64,000 nucleotides of DNA from Rhizobacter sp964253025 (GTDB lineage Bacteria > Pseudomonadota > Gammaproteobacteria > Burkholderiales > Burkholderiaceae_C). A program made the translations under genes and the position numbers. The stretch spans positions 4,278,001-4,342,000 of the forward strand of contig NZ_CAXUQC020000001.1 in NCBI RefSeq assembly GCF_964253025.1. Direction: 5' to 3'. Shown here in pieces: positions 8,926 through 17,028 of the stretch; the stretch's first letter is position 1, and the number at the start of each line of letters is the position of its first letter. Below the pieces are notes generated by a model that was not told the DNA's origin, did no database searches, and worked only from the letters and a program-made list of their open reading frames with translations.

Positions 8926-9030
8926 CGGAACTCCCGGTTCGGTGTGACCCCCGAGCCACACTGCGGTGACTTCGATGCCGGGATGTTGCCGGGGAGGGGC
9001 GTCCAGTTCGTGACGTGCATCACGCCCGTT

Positions 9031-9060
9031 TGTATCTGTCCGTTACAGGAATTGTGTCAA
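9031..9060 (-). promoter_or_regulatory. Candidate sigma-70 promoter of the transglycosylase-sctVCD operon
   Basis: In the divergent region between the two T3SS transcription units (8926-9195) the minus strand carries a consensus TTGACA at 9060-9055. An 18-nt spacer then leads to GATACA at 9036-9031, a weak -10. It lies about 105 nt before the transglycosylase start. The rest of the 270-nt divergent region contains a 6-bp inverted repeat AAGCGT-N5-ACGCTT near 9100-9116 and a CTAG at 9127, 65 nt before sctU. No other gene is visible there. Confidence 0.4.
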
Positions 9061-9195
9061 GCGGCGCGTCCCTCCATAAGAAGTGGCGTCGCCTGTCATG
9101 GTTGTAAGCGTCAGTTACGCTTCAAACTAGGGATGGTCCGGTCCAACCTCGCTTTTGAGGCAGTCTTTGCGGGTTCCCGCACATGAGGATCTGCC

Positions 9196-10380
9196 ATGGC
9201 CGACAGCAACGACGGCGGCGACAAGACCGAGAAGCCGACCGAGAAGCGCCTGAGGGATGCGCGCAAGAAGGGTGACGTCCCGAAGAGCCGCGAAATCACC
9301 AGCACCCTGACCCTGCTGGTCTGGCTCGCGCTTGGCGCGATGGCCCTGCCTTGGGTGGGCGAGCGCGTTTCCGCGCTGACCGAGCGGGTGATCGAAAGCG
9401 TGCAGCAGCCCTTTGCCATCGCCGCGACGGCGATGGGCTGGCTCGCGATCGAGGTCGTGCTGTGGGCCACCGCCCTGTTGCTGCTGCCGGTCATCGCGAT
9501 CGGCCTGCTCGTCGAGTTCCTGCAGGCGGGTCCGGTGTTCGCCATGGAGAAAGTGCAACCCAAGCTCGAGCACCTCGACCCCGCCGCCGGCGTCAAGCGC
9601 ATGTTCAGCATGGACAACCTCATCGAGGTGCTGAAGGCGGTGGTCAAGACGGCCCTGCTGCTGGCCATCGGCTGGCTGGTCCTGCGCGCCTTGCTGCCGC
9701 AGATCGCGCTGCTCGGCGGCGCCACGCCCGATGCGATGGGCACCGCGCTGTGGCAGGTGAGCTTCAAGCTCGTCGCCTGGACGCTCGGCGTATTCGCCGC
9801 GGTGAGCGTGCTCGACTTCGTGTGGCAGCGCCACAGCTTCACGAAGAAGAACCGCATGAGCCTGCGCGACATTCGCCAGGAGATGAAGGAGTCCGAGGGC
9901 GACCCGCACATCAAGGCGCAGCGCCGGCAGACCCAGCACGAATGGGCCCAGCGCAACGCGGCCAACGCCGCGGGCCAGGCCAACGTGCTGCTCGTGAACC
10001 CGACGCACGTGGCCATCGCGATCGACTACGACCGGGAGGCCTGCCCCGTCCCCACGCTGAGCGCCAAGGGGGAGGACGACATCGCCCGCGCCATGCGCGA
10101 GGCGGCCGAGGCGGCCGGTGTGCCGATCGTGCGGAACATTCCCCTCGCCCGCGACCTGCTCGCCCGAGGGGAGGAAGGCGAGATCATTCCGCGCGACCTC
10201 TTCGAGGTGATGGCCGAGGTCATCCTGTGGGCGAAGGAGGTCCGGGAAGACGTGCAGTCGCATGTCGATCCGTTGAAGACCGCACCCCGCGCCGCCGACC
10301 GACCGCGCCGCAAACCACCTGGCGAGGACCTCACGCGCTACCCCGACGGCCTGCATGCCGCCCCCTCGGGTCCGCCCTAG
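9196..10380 (+). CDS. sctU: Type III secretion export switch protein SctU (HrcU/FlhB family)
   Basis: A 394-residue protein that controls substrate specificity switching of the export gate. The N-terminus has the family signature DKTEKPTEKRLRDARKKGDV. Four membrane helices lie between about residues 35 and 210, followed by a basic linker and the cytoplasmic autoprotease with N268-P269-T270-H271, the self-cleavage site between Asn and Pro. The C-terminal tail (about 350-394) is an extended Pro/Arg-rich extension. GAGGAT precedes the ATG by 5 nt. It is divergent from the other basal-body genes, which is less common than placement after sctT; sctR, sctS, sctT and sctQ are not in the window. Confidence 0.96.
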   Translation: MADSNDGGDKTEKPTEKRLRDARKKGDVPKSREITSTLTLLVWLALGAMALPWVGERVSALTERVIESVQQPFAIAATAMGWLAIEVVLWATALLLLPVIAIGLLVEFLQAGPVFAMEKVQPKLEHLDPAAGVKRMFSMDNLIEVLKAVVKTALLLAIGWLVLRALLPQIALLGGATPDAMGTALWQVSFKLVAWTLGVFAAVSVLDFVWQRHSFTKKNRMSLRDIRQEMKESEGDPHIKAQRRQTQHEWAQRNAANAAGQANVLLVNPTHVAIAIDYDREACPVPTLSAKGEDDIARAMREAAEAAGVPIVRNIPLARDLLARGEEGEIIPRDLFEVMAEVILWAKEVREDVQSHVDPLKTAPRAADRPRRKPPGEDLTRYPDGLHAAPSGPP

Positions 10381-10457
10381 CCAGGGCCGGCGACAGGTAG
10401 CGGCGTCGAGGCGGAGCCCCTAAGGTTCGGGCCAACCGCAGTCTAAGGAAGTCGCCC

Positions 10458-11219
10458 ATGAGCCTCGTCACCGCCGCCCACTCCGCATCGACCGCCCAGC
10501 GCCCGCGCGAGGGCGTTGACGGCACCCACTTCATCGAGCGTGGCGAGACGCTGTCGGGCCTGGCCGCCCGCTACGGCACGACGGTGCAGGCGCTGATGGA
10601 CGCCAACCCGCAGATCCGCAACCGCGACCTCATCTACGCCGGCGACACCCTCAAGCTCCCCGGTGCAACCGCATCGAGCGGCGCACGCACCAGCCAGGGT
10701 GGCGGCGCCACCCTGGCCCAGCTCGCCGCCCGGCATGACGGCGATGTCGCCACCCTCGCGCGCCGCAACGGCCTGGCGGACCCGACCCGCCCGTGGATGA
10801 CCATCGCCCGCGGCGAGATGGGCCAGCGCGAGATCGCCGGCGGCCAGGACAACGGCCGCATCGTGCAGTACCACCAGACCACCAGCCTCCGGGCGAACGA
10901 TGACGAGACACCCTGGTGCGCATCGTTCGTCAACTGGACCATGGAGCAGGCGGGCATGCGAGGCACCGACAGTGCCGCGGCCATCAGCTGGGCCGGCTGG
11001 GGCCAGAACGTGGGCGGACTCGGCAATGCGCGGTCCGGCGACGTCGTCGTGATCCGCAATCGCCAGACCGGACAGAACCATGTCGGCTTTTTTGTCACCA
11101 GCGGTGACGGGCGCGTGACCCTGCTCGGCGGCAACCAGAGCAACCAGGTGAAGGAGTCCTCCTTCGGCCTCGGCACCTATGACATCGTGGCCGTTCGCCG
11201 GCCGCCGACTGCGGGCTGA
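10458..11219 (+). CDS. LysM-domain protein with NlpC/P60- or CHAP-like (TIGR02594-type) peptidase domain
   Basis: A 253-residue protein. A LysM peptidoglycan-binding domain spans about residues 22-69 (HFIERGETLSGLAARYGTT ... AGDTLKLPG). A weaker LysM-like piece lies at 84-106. A cysteine-peptidase-like domain covers about 112-250 with WCASFVNW (Cys154), an NHVGFF motif (His208) and LGGNQSNQV, the pattern of TIGR02594-type cell-wall amidases/endopeptidases. No Sec signal peptide or lipobox is seen, so export would need another route; its place between sctU and the FliO-like gene makes the T3SS the obvious candidate. It could cut peptidoglycan during assembly or act as an exported wall-targeting protein. 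Substrate and route are inference. Confidence 0.75.
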   Translation: MSLVTAAHSASTAQRPREGVDGTHFIERGETLSGLAARYGTTVQALMDANPQIRNRDLIYAGDTLKLPGATASSGARTSQGGGATLAQLAARHDGDVATLARRNGLADPTRPWMTIARGEMGQREIAGGQDNGRIVQYHQTTSLRANDDETPWCASFVNWTMEQAGMRGTDSAAAISWAGWGQNVGGLGNARSGDVVVIRNRQTGQNHVGFFVTSGDGRVTLLGGNQSNQVKESSFGLGTYDIVAVRRPPTAG

Positions 11220-11343
11220 GACGGCCTGCCATGACGCCACGCGTCATGCACGCGGGGCTGGTCAATCCCTAGTTTCGCCGTGGTCTGTGGTGGCAATCGT
11301 CGCCGCAGCTGTTCAAGAATGCGCAGCCAACACCCGACTGCGC

Positions 11344-11670
11344 ATGGACAACTTCTCCACCCAACTGCTCAGCACGCTGCTCGCACTGGCCTTCGTCGCC
11401 GTGCTCGCGTGGGTCTGCATCGCCCTGCTCAAGCGCCTGCAGCAAGGGCGCATGCTGCCCGGCCAACGCGTCCACGGCGACGAGCTGCGCTTCGTTCGTG
11501 CCCTGCCCGTCGGTGCCAAGGAACGCGTCGTCGTGCTGCACTACCAGGGCGACGAGTGGCTGCTCGGCGTGACGGCCGGCGGCATCTCCCTGCTCTCGCG
11601 TTCATCCCTTTCCGCCAAGCCCTCCGCTTCCGACGTCGGGGTGGCTCATCCAGTGAGCCACGAGGCATGA
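11344..11670 (+). CDS. FliO-like small membrane protein
   Basis: A 108-residue protein with one N-terminal membrane helix (about residues 8-30). A short cytoplasmic domain follows, reading ELRFVRALPVGAKERVVVLHYQGDEWLLGVTAGGISLL. That is the FliO signature (V..LPVG.KERV.VV...G...L.GVT...I.LL). In flagella FliO helps assemble the FliP/FliR export gate. Injectisomes usually have no FliO counterpart, so its presence inside this sct island is unusual. No flagellar genes are nearby. The ATG at 11344 begins the conserved part; the longer upstream reading frame has no support. A CTAG-containing sequence at 11269 lies 71 nt before the start. Confidence 0.75.
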   Translation: MDNFSTQLLSTLLALAFVAVLAWVCIALLKRLQQGRMLPGQRVHGDELRFVRALPVGAKERVVVLHYQGDEWLLGVTAGGISLLSRSSLSAKPSASDVGVAHPVSHEA

Positions 11671-11703
11671 CCATGCACCGCGCTCCCATGACATCTGCGT
11701 CTG

Positions 11704-11726
11704 GGGCGCACCCTAGCTATCGCACG
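11704..11726 (+). promoter_or_regulatory. Putative shared regulatory motif upstream of the glycine-zipper protein
   Basis: GGGCGCACCCTAGCTA (11704-11719) runs into AGCTATCGCACG (11715-11726), 150 nt before the start of the glycine-zipper gene. The first block recurs with one change at 23298-23313, and the second recurs exactly at 23325-23336 upstream of the DUF1521 gene. The 206-nt gap 11671-11876 holds no other feature that I can see. Function is inferred only from the recurrence. Confidence 0.4.
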
Positions 11727-11876
11727 CACCAGCTTACGAATCCAGCCTCCTGCGCCTTTAATTCATTCCGTCGACTCTGCAGTACGCGATCGGCATCGGT
11801 GGCGAATGAGTTGCAGGGGGGCCCCGCAACGTCGGGAGCCTCAAATCAACGGAATCGGATTCAACAGGAGAGAAAC

Positions 11877-12590
11877 ATGTCTGGAGCTCTGAACAGCGTG
11901 ATGGGTGGCATCGGTGGCGCCGGCGGCGGCGGCCTTCTGAGCAGCATCGGCGGCATCGTCGGCTCGATCTTCGGCGGCCCGATCGGCGGCATGATCGGCT
12001 CGGCCGTCGGCAACCTGCTGCAAGACGCCGTGGGCAGCGCCGTCAACGACGCCGCGCAGACCCTGCACAAGGAAGACGGCATGCCCAAGTTCCTGGTCAA
12101 CCAGGTCAAGGACGTCGTCAAGGAAGCGCTCGCCGAGAGCAAGAACAAGGATGTCGATGCCTCCACCGAGCATGAGGCCAAGGGCCGCGTGGGTGACAAG
12201 TTCGACAACTTCACCCAGCAGCTGACCAAGGCCATCATCGAAGCCGTCCGCGAGTCCATCAAGAACCAGAACGAGCAGGACGACGGTTCCAGCAAGCCCT
12301 CCAAGGGCGGCAAGACCAGCAGCGGCAGCTGGATGGTCGCCATCGCCCATGCCATGGGCAAGGTGATGGGCGAGAAGGCATCGAACCTGGTCAAGCTGAG
12401 CGGCGAGATCGCCAACAACAAGCCGAAGGGCAGCAGCGATGAAGCCAAGCAGGAAGCTGCCGCCGAAATGCAGCGCCTGAACGCCGAGTTCTCGGCCACC
12501 AGCCAGGAGTTCAACCTGCTGCAGAACTCGTTCAACACCGCCATGAAGACGATCGGCGAAGGCATGTCGTCCGTCGCACGCAAGCAGTAA
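11877..12590 (+). CDS. Glycine-zipper protein with needle-like C-terminus, candidate T3SS translocator/filament or effector
   Basis: A 237-residue protein I do not recognise by family. Residues about 5-55 are a Gly-rich zipper (GGIGGAGGGGLLSSIGGIVG and onwards) likely to insert in or associate with membrane. A charged helical middle (about 65-150) follows, then a segment AAAEMQRLNAEFSATSQEFN and a C-terminus ending MKTIGEGMSSVARKQ. The last 24 residues align without gaps to the last 24 of the putative needle subunit (2573-2866), including the final ARKQ. There is no Sec signal. The SD (AGGAG) is strong, and the gene stands alone with a long 5' region and a hairpin behind it. A hydrophobic segment plus needle-like end suits a translocon or tip protein; an effector or harpin is the alternative. 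Confidence 0.6.
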   Translation: MSGALNSVMGGIGGAGGGGLLSSIGGIVGSIFGGPIGGMIGSAVGNLLQDAVGSAVNDAAQTLHKEDGMPKFLVNQVKDVVKEALAESKNKDVDASTEHEAKGRVGDKFDNFTQQLTKAIIEAVRESIKNQNEQDDGSSKPSKGGKTSSGSWMVAIAHAMGKVMGEKASNLVKLSGEIANNKPKGSSDEAKQEAAAEMQRLNAEFSATSQEFNLLQNSFNTAMKTIGEGMSSVARKQ

Positions 12591-12607
12591 TCACTTTCCA
12601 ACCCCCG

Positions 12608-12639
12608 ATCCGGTCCACGGCGCATGCCGTGGGCCGGAT
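12608..12639 (+). terminator. Hairpin after the glycine-zipper gene
   Basis: A 14-bp stem, ATCCGGTCCACGGC pairing with GCCGTGGGCCGGAT with one wobble pair around a 4-nt loop, begins 17 nt after the stop codon. No T-run follows, so it may act as an attenuator or mRNA 3' stabiliser rather than a classic intrinsic terminator. Confidence 0.5.
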
Positions 12640-12662
12640 TGGTCATTTCAGGAGTCGAACCC

Positions 12663-13829
12663 ATGCAGAAACTTCGGTTGTTGTCCGCCCTCGCGTTCTT
12701 GCCCGCCCTCATCGCAGCGGGGTGTGGAGGTGGCGGAGGAACCGATGTGGGCACGGGAACCCCGCCACCCGGGGGCGGGGGCGGGGGCGGCTCCGCCGCC
12801 AACACCTACCGCGACACCAACCTTCCCGGGCGCCTGCTCGTCGACAATCCTGACGGCGACTTCGTCGTCGACCTGCGCACCGGCGCACGCACCGCGCTGC
12901 CCGCGACGGCCGACCGCGCGACGAGCGACCACTGGTCAGTGGGTGCCGCCGGCAAGGTCGCCATCCGCTACACCACCGACACCAACGTTGCCGCCTGGCC
13001 GCTGGCCTTCTTCGACACCGGCTCCTGGCAAGCGGCTTCCAACGCGACCGTGTCGTCGCGATTCACCCAGCCGCTGCTGTCGCCGGACGGCGCGCACTTC
13101 CTGACCTTCTGGTACGACGAGTCGGCGGGCGAGACCCGGGCCGATCGGCAGCTCACCGTCTTCAATCGGGCAAACGGCACCGTGGTCAAGCAAGGCTCGC
13201 AACTCGACGGTGCCGTGATCACCACCACCCCGGCCGCCTGGTTGCCTGACGGCCGCTATGTCTACATGGTCGAAGAGAAGCTCTACGCCTCCTCGCCCAC
13301 GTCCGCGGGCTCGACGCTCATCGCCGAGCTGCCGCTGCCGGCGAACAGCGAAACCGACGCCGGCTACATCAACGGCACCGGCACGCTGTCCGTCAGCCCG
13401 GACGGCACCAAGATCGCCCTGTCCTGGCTGGAGCCGCGCGGCACCACCGATGACTCCCACATCTGGGTCGTCAACGTGGACGGCACCGGCCTGCGCAAGC
13501 TCACCAGCGCCACCGACCCCGCCGCCGCCGTGTCCTACACCTACGGCGAACCCACGTGGTCGCCCGACAGCCAATGGGTGGCGGCCGTGTTCCACATGGA
13601 AGGCACGTCCACCGCGCCCGTCTACCCCGACGAGCCCTTCCTCGGCGGCGTGGTCACCGGCACCACCGGCTGCGCCAACAGCCAGGTCGTCGTGTTGCCC
13701 GCAGCGGCCGACAAGGTGCGCGTCTCGTGGCCGCGCTTCGATGCCACCTACGGCGTGAAGGTGCGGGCCGCCGGCGGCGCCGGTGGTCAGTGGCTGTCGA
13801 CTTGCGGGTCGGTGCACTGGATGCCGTGA
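12663..13829 (+). CDS. Lipoprotein with WD40-like/PD40 beta-propeller repeats, copy 1 of 3
   Basis: A 388-residue lipoprotein: signal with lipobox IAAGC, then a Gly/Pro-rich tether (GGGGGTDVGTGTPPPGGGG), then a beta-propeller body. TolB-like PD40 motifs are seen as LSPDGAHFLTFWYDE, VSPDGTKIALSW and WSPDSQWVAAVF. The central HIWVVNVDGTGLRKLT motif is typical of TolB-like propellers. A conserved Cys in GTTGC and another in the terminal GQWLSTCGSVHWMP probably form a disulfide. It is the first of three tandem paralogs between the T3SS genes and the toxin candidate. It would sit on the outer membrane or periplasmic face. Its function is unknown; propellers of this type often bind proteins or peptidoglycan-associated factors. 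Confidence 0.8.
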   Translation: MQKLRLLSALAFLPALIAAGCGGGGGTDVGTGTPPPGGGGGGGSAANTYRDTNLPGRLLVDNPDGDFVVDLRTGARTALPATADRATSDHWSVGAAGKVAIRYTTDTNVAAWPLAFFDTGSWQAASNATVSSRFTQPLLSPDGAHFLTFWYDESAGETRADRQLTVFNRANGTVVKQGSQLDGAVITTTPAAWLPDGRYVYMVEEKLYASSPTSAGSTLIAELPLPANSETDAGYINGTGTLSVSPDGTKIALSWLEPRGTTDDSHIWVVNVDGTGLRKLTSATDPAAAVSYTYGEPTWSPDSQWVAAVFHMEGTSTAPVYPDEPFLGGVVTGTTGCANSQVVVLPAAADKVRVSWPRFDATYGVKVRAAGGAGGQWLSTCGSVHWMP

Positions 13830-13871
13830 GGCCGACCGCGCATCTCTGTCTCACGTGGCCGTGACGCAGGC

Positions 13872-13902
13872 GGCCGTCGGCTGCACCGCGCAGCCGACGG
13901 CC
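13872..13902 (+). terminator. Strong hairpin between lipoprotein copies 1 and 2
   Basis: GGCCGTCGGCTGC (13872-13884) pairs perfectly over 13 bp with GCAGCCGACGGCC (13890-13902) around a 5-nt loop, followed by CCCTTG rather than a T-run. It lies midway between the two lipoprotein genes and may limit read-through. Confidence 0.5.
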
Positions 13903-13937
13903 CCCTTGCCGCGGTTGCAGTCCTGTCGAGTCCATCC

Positions 13938-15101
13938 ATGCCCATGATCCGTACATGCTGTCTCGCAGCCCTGCTGCCCGGCTTGCTCGCAGCCGGCTGC
14001 GGCGGCGGTGGCGGAAGCCCCGGCGTCGACACCGCCACCCCGCCGCCGAACGGGTCGCCCGAGGCCGAGGCCAACACCTATGGCAAGACCAACCTGCCGG
14101 GAAGGCTGTTGGTCGACCAGACCGGAAACGACTTCGTGGTGGACCTGCGTACCGGCGCGCGAAGCGCCCTGCCGCAGTCTGCCCGTGACGCCGACGCGGA
14201 CCATTGGGCCGCCGGCGGGAGTTCCACGGCCGTGCTGCGCTACAACACGTCGATCGGTGCCGACGTCTGGCCGGTGTCTCTCTTCGACGCGAGGACGTTT
14301 GCCCCGTTGGGTGCCGACCTGCCCCTTCCGCCGAGCTACACCACCCCGCTGCTCGCGCCCGACGCACGTTCGCTGTTGACCTTCTGGTACGACGAACCCG
14401 GGGGCGAGAGCGTCACCGACAAGCAGCTCACCGTCTTCGCCCTGAACGGCGACATTCTCAAGCGGGGTTCCCAGTTGGACGGAGAACTCGTCTTCTCCAA
14501 ACCAGCCGCATGGCTTCCTGACGGACGGTATGTCTATCTGGCAGGCAACGCCTTGTTCGTGTCGAGCCCTGACTCACCGACCTCCACCGAGATCGCCACG
14601 CTGCCGCTGGCCGACAACGACGCGCTCGGCACACGGCCCGTGTCGACCAACTCGTCGATGAGCGTGAGCCCGGATGGCAAGCGCCTCGCGTTCTCGTGGC
14701 ACGAGCCGCGCAAGAATTCGCTGGACTCGCACCTCTGGGTTGTGAACATCGACGGAACCGGGCTTCGCAAGCTGACGGCCGTCCCTGACCCTGACTCTCC
14801 TCTCGACTACAGCTTCGGGAATCCGGTGTGGTCGCCCGACGGCGCATGGGTCGCAGGGGTCTTCTACATGCAGGGCACCTCCATCGCGCCCGACTACCCG
14901 CAGGACGAGTTCTCGGGTTGGCAGGTCATCGGCACGACGGGTTGCAGCGGCAGCCAGGTCTTCGTTCTCCCGGCCACGGCGGACAAGGTCCGCATCTCCT
15001 GGCCCGCGATCGACGCCACCTTCGGCATCAAGGTGCGCAATCCTGAGAACACCGGTGCGCAGTGGCTCACGACCTGCGGGGCCATCGCCTGGCTTCCGTG
15101 A
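13938..15101 (+). CDS. Lipoprotein with PD40 beta-propeller repeats, copy 2 of 3
   Basis: A 387-residue paralog of the preceding lipoprotein. It shares the lipobox (LAAGC), Gly-rich tether, NLPGRLLVDQTGNDFVVDLR near the start of the mature protein, LTFWYDEPGGES, the SPDGKRLAFSW and WSPDGAWVAGVF propeller motifs, HLWVVNIDGTGLRKLT, the GTTGC cysteine and the terminal QWLTTCGAIAWLP. ATG at 13938 is followed by a second ATG two codons later; either works. The paralogs are similar over the whole length, which indicates tandem duplication rather than domain sharing. No catalytic residues are evident. Confidence 0.8.
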   Translation: MPMIRTCCLAALLPGLLAAGCGGGGGSPGVDTATPPPNGSPEAEANTYGKTNLPGRLLVDQTGNDFVVDLRTGARSALPQSARDADADHWAAGGSSTAVLRYNTSIGADVWPVSLFDARTFAPLGADLPLPPSYTTPLLAPDARSLLTFWYDEPGGESVTDKQLTVFALNGDILKRGSQLDGELVFSKPAAWLPDGRYVYLAGNALFVSSPDSPTSTEIATLPLADNDALGTRPVSTNSSMSVSPDGKRLAFSWHEPRKNSLDSHLWVVNIDGTGLRKLTAVPDPDSPLDYSFGNPVWSPDGAWVAGVFYMQGTSIAPDYPQDEFSGWQVIGTTGCSGSQVFVLPATADKVRISWPAIDATFGIKVRNPENTGAQWLTTCGAIAWLP

Positions 15102-15159
15102 AGCACCTCGCCTGCGGCGTTCCGTTCAGGCCCGAGCATCAACCCTCCCAGGATCCACC

Positions 15160-16317
15160 ATGTCCCTCCTGCGCCTGCTCTCCGCCGTTGCGGCAACCTC
15201 CCTGCTGGCCGCCGCCGGCTGCGGAGGCGGTGGATCGGGTGCGCCGACACCAGGAGCCGGTGAGGCCGGAGAGATCACCACCTACCGTGACACCAACCTG
15301 CCGGGGAAGATGCTGGTCAATCACCCGGCCGGTGATGCGGTGGTGTTCGACCTGCGCACGGGCGAACGCACGGCCCTGCCAACCCTCGAAAAGGCCAAAG
15401 CGCGCTGGACGGCTGGCGCGTCAGCCGACACGGTTCTTCGTTGGGAGCTGCATCCCTACGCAGGGACCGTACCGATCGCCTTCTTCAGCACCCGAACATG
15501 GACCCGCACACGCGACGACATCACGATTCACGCGTCGTTCGACCGGCCCAAACTGTCCGCCGACGGCAAGCAAATCCTGACCTTCTGGCACGACAGTTCA
15601 CAGGGTGTGTTCTCGTCGGAGAAAAACCCGTTGACGATCTTCGACGCCGAGCAAGGCGCGGTTGTCAAACGCGGCTCCATGTTGACGGAGGACGACACGG
15701 TGATCTCGAGTCCGGCCGCATGGCTGCCGGACGGGCAGTACGTGTACCTCGTTGCCAATGCGCTGTACATCTCATCGCCGTCCGAGAGAACGTCCCGCCT
15801 GGTTGCCACGCTCGACCTTCCGATCAATGGCGACTTCGGGGACTATGTCAGCGGCACCAGCACGCTGGTCGCCAGCCCCGATGGAACCCATCTGGCGTTC
15901 ACCTGGAGGGAGTCGCGTGGCACGGCTTGGGACGGCCACATCTGGGTCGTTCGAGCGGACGGCACGGGACTGCGCCGGATCACCAAGGTGCCCGACGAAG
16001 CGACGGCGATGAGCTACGGATTCGTCAGTCCCACGTGGTCTCCGGACGGTCGCTGGATTGCCGGCATGTACAACATGTCGGGCTCGGTCGTGGCGCCCAT
16101 CTTTCCGGATGATCAGTCGTTTCCTCTTCCGGGCGGAGTGATCGGATCAACGGGCTGCGGTACGAACCAGGTGTTCGTGCTGCCAGCGGACGCCGAGCGC
16201 ACCGTGATCTCGTGGCCTCGGTTCGACGCGCAGTACGGCATCAAGGTTCGCGCGCCGGCAGGTCAGCCGGGCGGCCAGTGGTTGTCGGCCTGCGGGGACA
16301 TCGCCTGGCTGCCGTGA
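15160..16317 (+). CDS. Lipoprotein with PD40 beta-propeller repeats, copy 3 of 3
   Basis: A 385-residue third paralog with lipobox AAAGC and a short Gly-rich tether. The propeller carries YRDTNLPGKMLVNH, LTFWHDSSQGVFSS, ASPDGTHLAFTW, HIWVVRADGTGLRRIT and WSPDGRWIAGMY. It ends QWLSACGDIAWLP, keeping the two C-terminal cysteines. It is the most diverged of the three. The chosen ATG lies 58 nt after copy 2; a GTG-initiated longer frame would overlap copy 2 and has no signal peptide at its front. The three copies probably form one expression unit attenuated by the hairpin after copy 1. Confidence 0.8.
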   Translation: MSLLRLLSAVAATSLLAAAGCGGGGSGAPTPGAGEAGEITTYRDTNLPGKMLVNHPAGDAVVFDLRTGERTALPTLEKAKARWTAGASADTVLRWELHPYAGTVPIAFFSTRTWTRTRDDITIHASFDRPKLSADGKQILTFWHDSSQGVFSSEKNPLTIFDAEQGAVVKRGSMLTEDDTVISSPAAWLPDGQYVYLVANALYISSPSERTSRLVATLDLPINGDFGDYVSGTSTLVASPDGTHLAFTWRESRGTAWDGHIWVVRADGTGLRRITKVPDEATAMSYGFVSPTWSPDGRWIAGMYNMSGSVVAPIFPDDQSFPLPGGVIGSTGCGTNQVFVLPADAERTVISWPRFDAQYGIKVRAPAGQPGGQWLSACGDIAWLP

Positions 16318-16399
16318 AGCAAGTGAAGCGCCACCATCGTCCGCTGAGAACGCGTCCGCGAGCCGTCGGGAGCGACCCGCGGCGGCGTGACCCCACACC

Positions 16400-16795
16400 A
16401 TGACGTCTTCAGCACACGACTCGCTCGCCCGGCGCTTCTTCGACGACTTCGTCGAAGCCTTCGGCTCGTTCGACGGCGCCACCATCGCCGCGCGGTATCA
16501 CGCGCCGTACCTGGCCTTCCATGCGGCGGGTTCGGCCGATGTCTTCGCCACGTCGGCGGAGATCGCCGCGTATTTCCGGCGCGTGGTCGACGCCTACTAC
16601 GCGCGTGGCTGTCGCTCCTGCCGGTACGAGGACCTTCGCGTGACGCCGCTCGGGGCCCACGCGGCGGTGGCGACGGTGCAATGGGAACTGCTGGACGCCG
16701 ATGGCGGCTCGTGCGGGAGCTGGCGCGAGTCCTACAACCTGTGCCGCGTGGGCGATCGCCTCAAGGCCTACTGCTCGACCGACCACGCTGTCTGA
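16400..16795 (+). CDS. NTF2-like (SnoaL/DUF4440-type) small protein
   Basis: A 131-residue protein with the alpha+beta cone pattern of NTF2-like proteins: an N-terminal helix (LARRFFDDFVEAFGSFDGATI), HAPYLAFHAAGSADVFAT, a second helix (AAYFRRVVDAYYARG), then strands ending in GSWRESYNLCRVGDRLKAYCST. This fold includes enzymes, polyketide cyclases and simple binding proteins. No active-site residue can be named from sequence alone. It has three Cys in the C-terminal half and no signal peptide. It lies between the lipoprotein triplet and the toxin candidate; a functional link is not evident. Confidence 0.6.
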   Translation: MTSSAHDSLARRFFDDFVEAFGSFDGATIAARYHAPYLAFHAAGSADVFATSAEIAAYFRRVVDAYYARGCRSCRYEDLRVTPLGAHAAVATVQWELLDADGGSCGSWRESYNLCRVGDRLKAYCSTDHAV

Positions 16796-17028
16796 GCGGC
16801 CACGGGCCAGGACGCGGCGCAGGGCTCGAACGACGAACATCGCTGCCGCGGCCGTGCGTCTGCTGCTGGAATGCACCCGCACCTGACCCGCGTCGAGGCT
16901 CGCCGCGCCGAACGTGGCTTCCGCCGCGGCCCCTCGGGTCAGCCCGAGCTGGGAGCGGCCCCAGCTGGCTGGATGGCGCCCCGGCCGTTACGGTGACAGC
17001 TCCTGCGCAACACCCAAGGAGAAACGCC

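Noticed and set aside
9100..9116. AAGCGT-N5-ACGCTT inverted repeat before sctU as an operator
   Set aside because: Six-base arms that do not recur upstream of other island genes; too weak to report as a site.
8926..9195. PIP/hrpII-type box (TTCGB-N15-TTCGB) for HrpX/HrpB control
   Set aside because: Looked for upstream of sctU, the transglycosylase, the glycine-zipper and the DUF1521 genes; no pair with the right spacing was found.
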